DNA of 13,043 bases, from assembly GCA_014381165.1 (NCBI GenBank), contig JACMIM010000743.1, positions 1 through 13,043 of the forward strand, in the 5' to 3' direction. The stretch comes from Roseiflexaceae bacterium (lineage in GTDB: Bacteria; Chloroflexota; Chloroflexia; Chloroflexales; Roseiflexaceae). Both the position numbers and the translations under genes were made by a program. This document shows positions 7,096 through 13,043 of the stretch, one piece after another; positions within the stretch are counted from its first letter, which is position 1; every line of letters begins with the position of its first letter. The notes under the pieces were generated by a model. The model had not been told where the DNA came from and did not search any database. It saw only the letters and a list, made by a program, of their open reading frames with translations.

Positions 7096-10000
7096 TCACC
7101 ACGCGCACAATCCCTCCACGTAAGCTGCCGACCCATCGCGCAGCCAGCCGTCGAGTTGAGCCTGGTCTTTGAGCTGGTGGCCGCGCCCACGCGGTACCGC
7201 CACGAATGCACAGTTAAGATCGGGCAGCGCGCTCATATCGCCCCACAGCTTCTCGAACTGAACCACCGGAAAGGTATCCTCCTGGCCGTGACCCCAGCGC
7301 TTTTTGACATCCTTCAGTGTGATGTAGGTCGGCAGGCGCGCACCAAGCGCACGCACCGCCACCGTAACCTTAGCCTGGTCGCGCAGATCGGCGCGGCTGA
7401 GGCCAAACGCCCGCAGCAACTGGTCGATCTCGATCCAGGTTGTGAGCGTGTTGTAGTAGCTCAACGCGAATTCATCCTGTTCGCGCGGCATCGCCAGGCC
7501 TTCCAGCAGCCGCAGCTGGCCATCGACGCGGGCCAGCCCGCCGCCGCGATCCTCCAGCCGCCGCGTGATCACCTCGAATGAGAGCGCCGCGCCACGCTCG
7601 ATATGCAGGCCCAGTAGCGCCGCATCGACATTCGCGCCGAGTGTATCGATGTTATGCAGCATTAGGTAGCGCAGCTGCGGGCGTTGCTCCAGCAGCATAG
7701 CCAGTGTGCCATTGCGCAGCATGTTCGGCAACTCGAACCAGTGGCCAGTTGGGTGCAGGCACTGGGCGGGCAAATTGTCGGTGTAGTCGTCGCCCTCGCC
7801 AGACTGCTCGGCCCAGCCGATTAGTGCGGCGTGACCACTTTCGCGTACCTTTTGGGCTTGCACGTCCAGCACCTGGTGCGCGGTTTCCTGCCAGGCGAAG
7901 CGGAGATCGCGTGCCATTGGAATCAGCCGCAGGCCGATCGAGCGCCCCGGCGAAAGCAGCAGCGAGCCAGCGTAGCCATAGTTCTGTTCATGTTCAAGGT
8001 AAGCCGCCGTTGGGCCGTGGGTCAGATAGCTGGTGGTGAAGACGTGCGGAATGTCAACACCAACCTCGCGGCTGACCTGGCGGCTTTTGGCCAGATGTGT
8101 TTCGACGAAGCTGCGGTGCCGCCCGCCCAGCTTGGCGAATGGGTGCAGCGCCTTGACCACACCGGCACCCTGCGTCCAGCGGCTGCCCGCCCCCGCCGCT
8201 AGCGTGACGACTGCCACTTCGCCCCTGCGCAGCGCCGCCAGCCCCCGTTCGCCAAGCTGCGCAGGCAGGCCCACCAGCGCGTCGGTCACATCGCCCGGCT
8301 CGACATCGCGAATGCTGCTGGTGGCGGGCAACCGGTTCTGCATCAGGCCGATCCGCCCGTTGCGCAGGTCAATGCGAATTTGCTCGTGCTGCAGCCGATC
8401 AAAGCCGTTCTGATCGAGCAGTGCCGCGAGCGACTGCGCATCCTCACCGGCGCGCCGCCCGCGCGGCAGCAGCAGGTCGAACAGGCGCGGCACCATGCTG
8501 GCAAGCTCGGGGCGTGTTCGCACCGCCTCGCCGAAGTGATCGAGCTCGGCGCGGCGCGAGGCGGCCAGCGTGCGCGGGTCGGCGCGCAGCATGGCCGGCA
8601 CGGTTAGCGCGTAGTAACCCGCCGGCATCAGCGCGTCCGCGCCCTGGAGCAGCGTGGCGTAGGTGCCGCGCTCGTTGATCGCAAAATCGTAGACCACCGG
8701 ATCCATGGCGAAGGGCAGCGCTGTTTCCAGCCGCCGCTTGGTGGCGCGCATGATCTCAAACATACGCTCCTGGGCTTCGGCCTTGCGGCGCGGGTCGAAG
8801 ATAAAGCCCATGCCGCCGCCGGACATGCCGCCCAGCATCCAGAAGCCCCAGAAATCGCCGCCAAAGGCTGACTGAGCCTGGGCAATCAGCTGCTCGGTGT
8901 ACAGGTTCGAGGCCCAGGGAATGATTGTCTGAATCGGGCCAAAGAAGTTGTGCGTGGTCAGCGCGCCAACCGTGGCAATATCTCCAGCGCGCAGGGCCGC
9001 CAGAATCTGGTCGAGGATGCCGATCGCGGCGGCGCGGCCTGACCACTCGTGCTCCGACCGCAGGAGGTACTTCTCGGAAACCATTTCCAGAATTGGCCCA
9101 ACGTTTTGCGCCATGCCGCCGTGAACCAGCACCAGGCTGTCTTGTAGAGCTTGCCGGGTCGCGTCCGAAACTTGATCGCGGGTCAGCACATGGTGCTGGG
9201 GCATCAGCCGCCCGCGCGAAACGCCCCACTCTGGGTCGCCCTCGGCGGCCAGCACGCCCTGGATGATTTTCATTCCTGGCCAGACGCCGCCGCTATCCTG
9301 CCAGCCGCCGCCCGAGCCGCCCAGCCACTCGCCCAGCACCGCGCGGGCCAGCACCACCCGCCGTTCATCCTCCGAAAGCGGGCCGGTTAGCGTGGCCGCC
9401 TGGCCGGTGGCGCGCATGCACACGGCGATCAGCGCGGCGAGTAGATTGGTCGAGACGGCCAGCCGCGAGCCTTTAGGAATATCGTTGACCTGGCTGACTA
9501 GTTCGATGCCGCGCCCCGGCCCGACCATCTGGGCGAGCAGGTCGGCCAGCGATTGACCAGAGCCTTCGATACCCGGCGGCACCAACCCGGCGGCGATCAC
9601 GGCAGCCTTGAGCAGCCCTAAGTGATCGCGGGCGAAGTCGAACACTTCTGAAAGCTCGCTAATGTCGGCAGTCGCACCCAGATCGACCGAGGAAAGCCGC
9701 AGCAGCGGCTCGTCGATCACACGGAAGTAGGCCTCGACCGGCGGGCGGGGGTGGGTGTCGCGCCCACGCACGCCCAGATCGATCGAGACATTCAGCACCC
9801 GCGCGCCTTCGGGGTAGTCCATGCCGAGAAAGAAGATATCGCTCCAGCCGCTGTGGGTCAAATCCATTCGCACCGGCGTCGATTCGCGCAGAATGGGGTG
9901 TGACACGCCTGGTTGGGGCGCACCAAGCGCGTCTCGTGGCGATACCACTCGACGCGCTTGCTGCGCCCCTACCAGTTCGCCCCGCACGCGCAGCGGCTGG

Positions 10001-10458
10001 TCGGCGGGGTGGCCGACGCGAAACATCCACTGGTTGCCGCGCACCTGCCGCACCGAGCGGCGCACCTGATCGGCCAGGGTCTGAAAGGCCAGACGGTGGT
10101 AGGCCGCCGCCAGCGCGCTACAGATCGCGTCGGTCGGCCCATCGGCGCGCAACTGGCTGGAGAAGACCCGAATCGCCTCCTCGAAACGGCGGTTGAGCAG
10201 GTGCGTGTAGCCTTCATATGGGATCATGCCACGCGGCGCGACGCCCACGGCATTCGGCAGGTAGAAGCGGTGGATGGCGTACAAGAAGAACAGCGCCCGC
10301 ACCCGATGGTACAGGTTCTCGCTGGAATGGCGCAGCTGCTCCAGCTCGGCGCAGGCCGTCAGCAGCTCACGCGCCGTGGCCCCCCGGCACAACGGATCGA
10401 GCGGCTGGTCGCGGATGGCGGGATCGGGCGAAGTGATGATGGTTGTGAGTGTTATCAT
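7096..10458 (-). CDS. Bifunctional GHMP (fucokinase-like) sugar kinase - UDPGP-type pyrophosphorylase fusion
   Basis: A very large chain, 1120 residues from ATG 10458 or 1138 from ATG 10512; numbering below uses 10512. Residues 60-175 are a helical N-terminal region. Residues 215-600 are an FKP/HddA-like GHMP kinase with RMDLTHSGWSD (215-225), DIPKGSRLAVST (344-355, ATP loop), GGSGGGWQDSGG (398-409) and GGMSGGGMGFIF (561-572). Residues 700-1100 are a UDPGP-family nucleotidyltransferase with TLAAGAGSRWTQGAGVVKAL (770-789), GHWFELPNMLRNGTL (923-937) and LMLHNIDTLGANVD (950-963). Inferred pathway: free sugar to sugar-1-P to UDP-sugar. The ATP loop is degenerate compared with the usual GSGLGTSS. 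The domain order is opposite to Bacteroides FKP. I prefer the 10458 start because the upstream 18 codons are a repeat hairpin, but neither start has a good ribosome site. It follows the GalU-like gene in an apparent operon. Confidence 0.85.
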   Translation of the reverse strand: MITLTTIITSPDPAIRDQPLDPLCRGATARELLTACAELEQLRHSSENLYHRVRALFFLYAIHRFYLPNAVGVAPRGMIPYEGYTHLLNRRFEEAIRVFSSQLRADGPTDAICSALAAAYHRLAFQTLADQVRRSVRQVRGNQWMFRVGHPADQPLRVRGELVGAQQARRVVSPRDALGAPQPGVSHPILRESTPVRMDLTHSGWSDIFFLGMDYPEGARVLNVSIDLGVRGRDTHPRPPVEAYFRVIDEPLLRLSSVDLGATADISELSEVFDFARDHLGLLKAAVIAAGLVPPGIEGSGQSLADLLAQMVGPGRGIELVSQVNDIPKGSRLAVSTNLLAALIAVCMRATGQAATLTGPLSEDERRVVLARAVLGEWLGGSGGGWQDSGGVWPGMKIIQGVLAAEGDPEWGVSRGRLMPQHHVLTRDQVSDATRQALQDSLVLVHGGMAQNVGPILEMVSEKYLLRSEHEWSGRAAAIGILDQILAALRAGDIATVGALTTHNFFGPIQTIIPWASNLYTEQLIAQAQSAFGGDFWGFWMLGGMSGGGMGFIFDPRRKAEAQERMFEIMRATKRRLETALPFAMDPVVYDFAINERGTYATLLQGADALMPAGYYALTVPAMLRADPRTLAASRRAELDHFGEAVRTRPELASMVPRLFDLLLPRGRRAGEDAQSLAALLDQNGFDRLQHEQIRIDLRNGRIGLMQNRLPATSSIRDVEPGDVTDALVGLPAQLGERGLAALRRGEVAVVTLAAGAGSRWTQGAGVVKALHPFAKLGGRHRSFVETHLAKSRQVSREVGVDIPHVFTTSYLTHGPTAAYLEHEQNYGYAGSLLLSPGRSIGLRLIPMARDLRFAWQETAHQVLDVQAQKVRESGHAALIGWAEQSGEGDDYTDNLPAQCLHPTGHWFELPNMLRNGTLAMLLEQRPQLRYLMLHNIDTLGANVDAALLGLHIERGAALSFEVITRRLEDRGGGLARVDGQLRLLEGLAMPREQDEFALSYYNTLTTWIEIDQLLRAFGLSRADLRDQAKVTVAVRALGARLPTYITLKDVKKRWGHGQEDTFPVVQFEKLWGDMSALPDLNCAFVAVPRGRGHQLKDQAQLDGWLRDGSAAYVEGLCAW
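9909..9975. repeat. 67-bp palindrome embedded in the kinase coding sequence
   Basis: Arms 9909-9933 and 9951-9975 are 25 nt each and pair with only two mismatches. The core arms are GGGGCGCACCAAGCGCGTC and GACGCGCTTGCTGCGCCCC. An inner GTGG/CCAC stem (9936-9939 with 9945-9948) closes a 5-nt loop. The element is read through as residues 180-202 (LVGAQQARRVVSPRDALGAP...), between the N-terminal region and the first kinase motif. It looks like an interspersed repeat that landed in a tolerant linker, comparable in principle to Rickettsia palindromic elements. Confidence 0.75.
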
Positions 10459-10469
10459 GCGTTTATTCT

Positions 10470-10527
10470 TGACAAGATGACAAGATGAAATAAGCACAAA
10501 TTGCTTCGTCATCTCGTCATCTCGTCA
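10470..10527 (-). promoter_or_regulatory. 19-bp mRNA stem-loop before the kinase start
   Basis: In the minus-strand transcript, bases 10527-10509 pair with 10488-10470 as a 19-bp stem with two G-U wobbles. On the other strand those positions would be A-C mismatches, so the fold suits the operon's mRNA. A 5-bp AAGCA/TGCTT stem (10506-10502 with 10496-10492) sits in the loop. The stem covers the ATG at 10512 and ends 11 nt before the ATG at 10458. No U-run follows, so it is not an intrinsic terminator. Possible roles are translational control or mRNA processing between the two cistrons. Confidence 0.55.
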
Positions 10528-10544
10528 TCTCGTCATCTCGTCAT
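10505..10544 (-). repeat. Octamer ATGACGAG array bridging two genes
   Basis: Four perfect ATGACGAG copies start at 10544, 10536, 10528 and 10520. A fifth, diverged copy at 10512 reads ATGACGAAG. The first overlaps the stop codon of the GalU-like gene (CGATGA). Each copy reads ATG ACG AGA TGA, and each TGA overlaps the next ATG. Two related octamers (ATGACAAG type) lie inverted at 10471-10488. Confidence 0.85.
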
Positions 10545-11383
10545 CGTGTCGCACGCGCCGCCAGCAGCTCGACCATCCCGGCCAGCACTTCCTCGCGGTC
10601 GCGGCCTTCCAACGCCAGGGCCAGCTGCGCGTTCAGCAGGCCGTACTTGACGCCGACATCGTAGCGACGGCCCAAGTTGGCCAGCGCCAGGTAGCGCTCG
10701 CGGCGGGCCAATTCGTGCAGCGCGGGCGAAAGCTGAATGCCGCCATCGCTCGCGGCGACGTGCGCCTCCAGAATGTCCATCACCGCAGGCGTCAGCACAT
10801 GCATGCCGAAAAAGCACAGGTAGTGGCCCACCCGCAACCCCGGCACGATCAGCTGCTGCTCGGCCACCGTGGGCGTCGGCTTCTCGACCACCTGCTCGAC
10901 CAGGTACAGATCCTGGCGGCCCGCCACCAGCCGCCCGCCGACCACACCATAATACGGCAGCAGGCTTTCGCGCGAGGGCTGAACAGCAGAAACGGCGCAG
11001 CTTTCGGCCTGGGCCAGCTCGACCAGTCGCCGCGCGCCGCCCTGGCCATTCTGGTCGATGTACAAGTGATCGCCAACCAAGTGCAGAAACGCTGCATCGC
11101 CAACAAAGGCGCGGGCACAGAACACCGCATGGCCATAGCCGCGCGGCAGTGGCTGCTCAATGAAGCGCAGCCGACCGCGCTGATCGCCGGCGGCTTCGGC
11201 AAACGCACTGGTATCACCCGGCGCAACGACCACGCCAATCTCCTCGATCCCAGCGCGAATAGCTTCCTCGACGATAATCTGGAGGACGCTCTTCGAGACG
11301 CCATCACGGTCGACCAGGCGCTGAAGCGGCAGCGTGCGCTGGCCGGGCGCGGCGCTGGTAATCACGGCTTTGCTGATATTCAC
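10541..11383 (-). CDS. GalU-like sugar nucleotidyltransferase with altered signature motif
   Basis: A 280-residue member of the GalU/glucose-1-phosphate nucleotidyltransferase fold, close to the usual GalU length. Family features retained are LQIIVEEAIRAGIEEIGVVV (34-53), QPLPRGYGHAVFCA (77-90), VGDHLYI (103-109, metal/uridine Asp), VVEKP (165-169) and YDVGVKYGLLNA (241-252). The N-terminal nucleotide loop is unusual. GalU has AAGLGTRFLPATKAIPKE; here it is SAAPGQRTLPLQRLVDRDG (10-28), keeping only part of the Gly/Arg pattern and replacing both usual lysines. It may be an alternative-substrate pyrophosphorylase or a non-catalytic partner. The GTG start at 11383 is supported by GGAG at 11393-11390, 6 nt upstream. 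Its stop overlaps the first ATG of the octamer array leading to the kinase gene, so the two are probably co-transcribed and translationally coupled. Confidence 0.85.
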   Translation of the reverse strand: MNISKAVITSAAPGQRTLPLQRLVDRDGVSKSVLQIIVEEAIRAGIEEIGVVVAPGDTSAFAEAAGDQRGRLRFIEQPLPRGYGHAVFCARAFVGDAAFLHLVGDHLYIDQNGQGGARRLVELAQAESCAVSAVQPSRESLLPYYGVVGGRLVAGRQDLYLVEQVVEKPTPTVAEQQLIVPGLRVGHYLCFFGMHVLTPAVMDILEAHVAASDGGIQLSPALHELARRERYLALANLGRRYDVGVKYGLLNAQLALALEGRDREEVLAGMVELLAARATR

Positions 11384-11417
11384 GGGATTCTCCGGCAGGG
11401 CTAGGTGATGTTGGGGT

Positions 11418-11423
11418 ATCTTA
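11418..11423 (-). promoter_or_regulatory. Possible -10 box for the GalU-like/kinase operon
   Basis: On the minus strand TAAGAT fits TANNNT and lies 34 nt upstream of the GTG at 11383, predicting a leader of about 28 nt that contains the GGAG ribosome site. No convincing -35 was found, so this is a weak call. Confidence 0.25.
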
Positions 11424-11457
11424 TCATGGAAGCAGCAGACGCTGGATCACACCAGCA

Positions 11458-11557
11458 GGCTAGAAGCCCGCTGTTACGATGCAAAACACGCTAAAGCGCG
11501 TTGAACCACTGCAACGCGCTTTAGCGTGTTTCGGGTGCTAACAGTGGGCTTCTAGCC
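11458..11557. repeat. 100-bp nested cruciform
   Basis: Outer arms 11458-11476 and 11539-11557 are 19 nt with one mismatch. Next come symmetric 7-nt unpaired spacers (11477-11483 and 11532-11538). The inner arms 11484-11503 and 11512-11531 are a perfect 20-bp match around an 8-nt loop. The right outer arm can also fold alone as GTGGGCT-TCT-AGCCCAC. It lies in the gene-free interval between the divergent GalU-like and ABC transporter genes. No open frame or T-run is linked to it. It looks like a miniature mobile or REP/BIME-type element. Confidence 0.85.
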
Positions 11558-11575
11558 CACAAGCGCTCAGCCCAT

Positions 11576-11643
11576 GCAAGACTTTACGTCACTCCCGCGC
11601 CGAAGCGCCAGATCCGGCAACGATTCCGCCTAAAGTCGCTTGC
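11576..11643. repeat. Imperfect inverted repeat downstream of the cruciform
   Basis: GCAAGACTTTA (11576-11586) pairs with TAAAGTC..TTGC (11631-11643), with a 2-nt bulge, around a GC-rich centre. It is weaker than its neighbours and may be the worn remains of another palindromic element. Confidence 0.4.
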
Positions 11644-11668
11644 GCCAACCCGGCCATAGGGCGATAAT
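11640..11668 (+). promoter_or_regulatory. Candidate sigma70-type promoter for the ABC exporter
   Basis: TTGCGC (11640-11645) and GATAAT (11663-11668) are separated by 17 bp. Transcription would start near 11675, giving a leader of about 145 nt that contains the hairpins at 11696-11711 and 11723-11776. The -10 matches consensus at 5 of 6 positions and the -35 at 3 of 6. Confidence 0.35.
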
Positions 11669-11695
11669 CGGCGAGCGGCGATCGCCGGGCCGCAG

Positions 11696-11711
11696 GTGGG
11701 CTGAAGCCCAC
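11696..11711. repeat. Small perfect hairpin GTGGGCT-GA-AGCCCAC
   Basis: A 7-bp perfect stem with a 2-nt loop. The same GTGGGCT/AGCCCAC arms occur in the right arm of the 100-bp cruciform, which links the two elements. Confidence 0.6.
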
Positions 11712-11722
11712 TGCTGATATGC

Positions 11723-11776
11723 CGAAACGCGCTGAAGCGCGTTGCCCACTCTTTCAATGCGCCTCAGCGCGTTTCG
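11723..11776. repeat. Second long inverted repeat before the ABC exporter
   Basis: Arms 11723-11740 and 11759-11776 are 18 nt with one mismatch, around an 18-nt loop. The left arm with its right flank is also palindromic by itself (AACGCGCT-GA-AGCGCGTT). The sequence style (AAACGCGCTGAAGCGCGTT) resembles the inner arm of the 100-bp cruciform (ACACGCTAAAGCGCGTTG), suggesting a related repeat family. It ends 43 bp before the exporter start and would lie in its 5' leader. Confidence 0.75.
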
Positions 11777-11818
11777 TATGCCCTTGTTGCGCCGCCTACC
11801 CGCCGCAGAAAGGCCCCC

Positions 11819-13043
11819 GTGTCAACGCCCCCGCCGTCTCGCGTCTCCTACCACGCGCTGCTGCGCAGCTATCTCGCGCCAGATTGGGCGCGTGCGCTGC
11901 TGCTGGCGGTGCTGCTGCTGGCCGGCGCGGGCTTTGCACTGGCCAGCCCGGCCCTGCTGGCGAGCTTTATCGATGCAGCCCTCGGCGCAGGCCAGGGCGA
12001 TCTGTTGCAGCTCGGCGCGCTGTTTCTGGCCGTGGCGCTGCTCAACCAGGGCGCAACAATCATCACCAACTACCTCAGCACCGACATCGGGCTGCGTGCG
12101 ACCAACCGGCTGCGTGCCGACCTGCTGCTGCACTGCTTGAGCCTGGACATGCGCTTTCACCGCGCTACCACGCCCGGCACGCTGATCGAGCGGATCGACG
12201 GCGATGTCTCGCGCCTGAACCAGTTTCTTGCGAACTTCGCGCTGCTGCTGCTCAAAAATGCGCTGCTGCTCGGCGGCGCACTGGTTGCGATCACACTGAT
12301 CGATTGGCGCGCCGGCGCGGCGCTGGCAGGACTCGTGCTGGCCCTGGTGGTCGCCATGGAGCTATCGCGGCGCGGGGCGATCCCAGCGATTACCCGCGAG
12401 AGTGTGGCCAGCGCCGAGCTGTTCAGCGTGATCGAGGAGCGGCTATCTGGTGTCGAGGATCTTCAGGCCAACGGCGCGAGCGCATACGTGCTGCGCCGCC
12501 ACACCGAGGCCTCGCGCGTGTGGGCGCGGGCGCTAACCTGGTCGCACACCATCGCGGCGATTCCTGGCGGCGTCGCAACCGTTGGCTATGGGCTGGCCAC
12601 GGCCCTGGCGCTGGGCCTAGCGGTCTGGCTGGTCGATTCGGGCGCGGCCACGATCGGCGCAGCCTATGCGATCTTCCGCTACCTGGAGCTGATGCGCTGG
12701 CCGATTCAGCAGATCGGCCGCCAAATTCAGGACTTGCAGCAGGCCGGCGCGGCGATCATTCGCCTGGGCGAACTGTTCGGCCAGCACAGCACAATCACGC
12801 AGCACGGTGCCAGGACGCTCAACACGCTGCCACAACCAGTGGTGTTCGAGCGGGTCAGCTTCGCCTACCCACCCAGCGAGCAGACCGGCGAACAGACCGA
12901 GCAACCGCCGCGCTACGCCCTACGCGATCTCTCGTTTGAACTGCCTGCCGGGAGTACACTGGGCCTGCTGGGGCGCACTGGCAGCGGCAAAACCACAATC
13001 ACGCGGCTGCTGTTGCGCTTCTACGAGCCGGAGAGCGGCAGCA
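11819..13043 (+). CDS. ABC exporter, permease-ATPase half-transporter (3' partial)
   Basis: The first 408 residues of a type IV ABC exporter with the transmembrane domain fused to the nucleotide-binding domain. GTG at 11819 is preceded by AAAGG with 5-nt spacing. The membrane domain spans about residues 15-310. Hydrophobic stretches include 25-50 (ALLLAVLLLAGAGFALASPA), 62-83, 139-160, 166-181 and 252-272. Coupling-loop features are TTPGTLIERIDGDVSRLNQF (117-136) and IEERLSGVEDLQANGA (205-220). The ATPase domain begins near 340 (VVFERVSFAYPP) and carries a Glu/Gln/Pro-rich insertion (353-365). It reaches Walker A GRTGSGKT (385-392) before the window ends, so the signature and Walker B motifs are not seen. 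Substrate is unknown. Half-transporters of this type usually dimerise, often with a partner encoded next door. It is divergent from the GalU-like/kinase operon, with about 435 bp of repeats between. Confidence 0.93.
   Translation, partial: MSTPPPSRVSYHALLRSYLAPDWARALLLAVLLLAGAGFALASPALLASFIDAALGAGQGDLLQLGALFLAVALLNQGATIITNYLSTDIGLRATNRLRADLLLHCLSLDMRFHRATTPGTLIERIDGDVSRLNQFLANFALLLLKNALLLGGALVAITLIDWRAGAALAGLVLALVVAMELSRRGAIPAITRESVASAELFSVIEERLSGVEDLQANGASAYVLRRHTEASRVWARALTWSHTIAAIPGGVATVGYGLATALALGLAVWLVDSGAATIGAAYAIFRYLELMRWPIQQIGRQIQDLQQAGAAIIRLGELFGQHSTITQHGARTLNTLPQPVVFERVSFAYPPSEQTGEQTEQPPRYALRDLSFELPAGSTLGLLGRTGSGKTTITRLLLRFYEPESGS

Noticed and set aside
10470..10527. Intrinsic terminator between the GalU-like and kinase genes
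   Set aside because: No U-run follows the stem on the minus strand; the bases after it are AAGAATAAA.
11676..11687. Cyanobacterial HIP1-like palindrome (contains GCGATCGC)
   Set aside because: It is one copy in a GC-rich region, no excess was noticed in the window, and the gene content does not otherwise point to a cyanobacterium.
11719..12939. A 406-codon open frame rich in Arg/Ala/Gly on the + strand
   Set aside because: It overlaps the ABC exporter in another frame. The exporter frame (from GTG 11819) has recognisable membrane, coupling-loop and Walker A motifs; this one has none and shows the Arg/Ala bias of a shadow frame in GC-rich DNA.

Overview
The window is GC-rich chromosomal DNA. 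Gene content and repeats suggest a Chloroflexota (Chloroflexales-like) bacterium. The pointers are a Tad/Flp-type CpaF ATPase, a secreted KP-43-like subtilase, a GHMP-kinase/UDPGP fusion beside a divergent GalU-like gene, and many unrelated palindromic intergenic elements. This placement is inference from gene style; no rRNA or other marker gene is present.

Layout. (1) 1-1458 (+): a 5'-truncated CpaF/TadA secretion ATPase. Three 24-bp repeats follow, the last forming one arm of a strong bidirectional terminator (1514-1563). (2) 1575-2228 (-): a ComF-type phosphoribosyltransferase, convergent with cpaF. (3) 2229-2514: a two-copy 70-bp hairpin repeat and a -10 box placed as for a leaderless mRNA. 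(4) 2515-4941 (+): an 808-aa secreted S8 protease. (5) 4946-6385 (-): a protein with two cyclic-nucleotide-binding domains and a 16-cysteine iron-sulfur module, ending 4 bp from the protease gene. (6) 6499-6978 (+): a decayed RAYT/Y1 transposase followed by a REP-like hairpin element. (7) 11383-7096 (-): a two-gene cassette, a GalU-like nucleotidyltransferase with an altered signature motif followed by a giant GHMP sugar-kinase/UDPGP-pyrophosphorylase fusion. (8) 11384-11818: a gene-free region with a 100-bp nested cruciform, further hairpins and a candidate promoter. (9) 11819-13043 (+): the start of an ABC exporter half-transporter, cut just after Walker A.

How the genes may work together. 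The minus-strand cassette is the most coherent unit. A sugar kinase and a UDPGP-type pyrophosphorylase in one chain could convert a free sugar to sugar-1-phosphate and then to UDP-sugar. The upstream GalU-like protein would be a partner, regulator or second pyrophosphorylase. The junction between the two genes is unusual: the GalU-like stop codon is the first of a run of octamers in which every stop overlaps the next ATG (ATGA). The last ATG opens the kinase frame and lies in a 19-bp mRNA stem. The kinase gene also carries a 67-bp palindrome inside its reading frame, apparently a repeat that inserted and was tolerated as a protein linker.

The other genes look like independent housekeeping, secretion or envelope units. 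A recurring feature is the load of palindromic elements: at least six different-looking ones in 13 kb, plus a dead RAYT that may be related to their spread.
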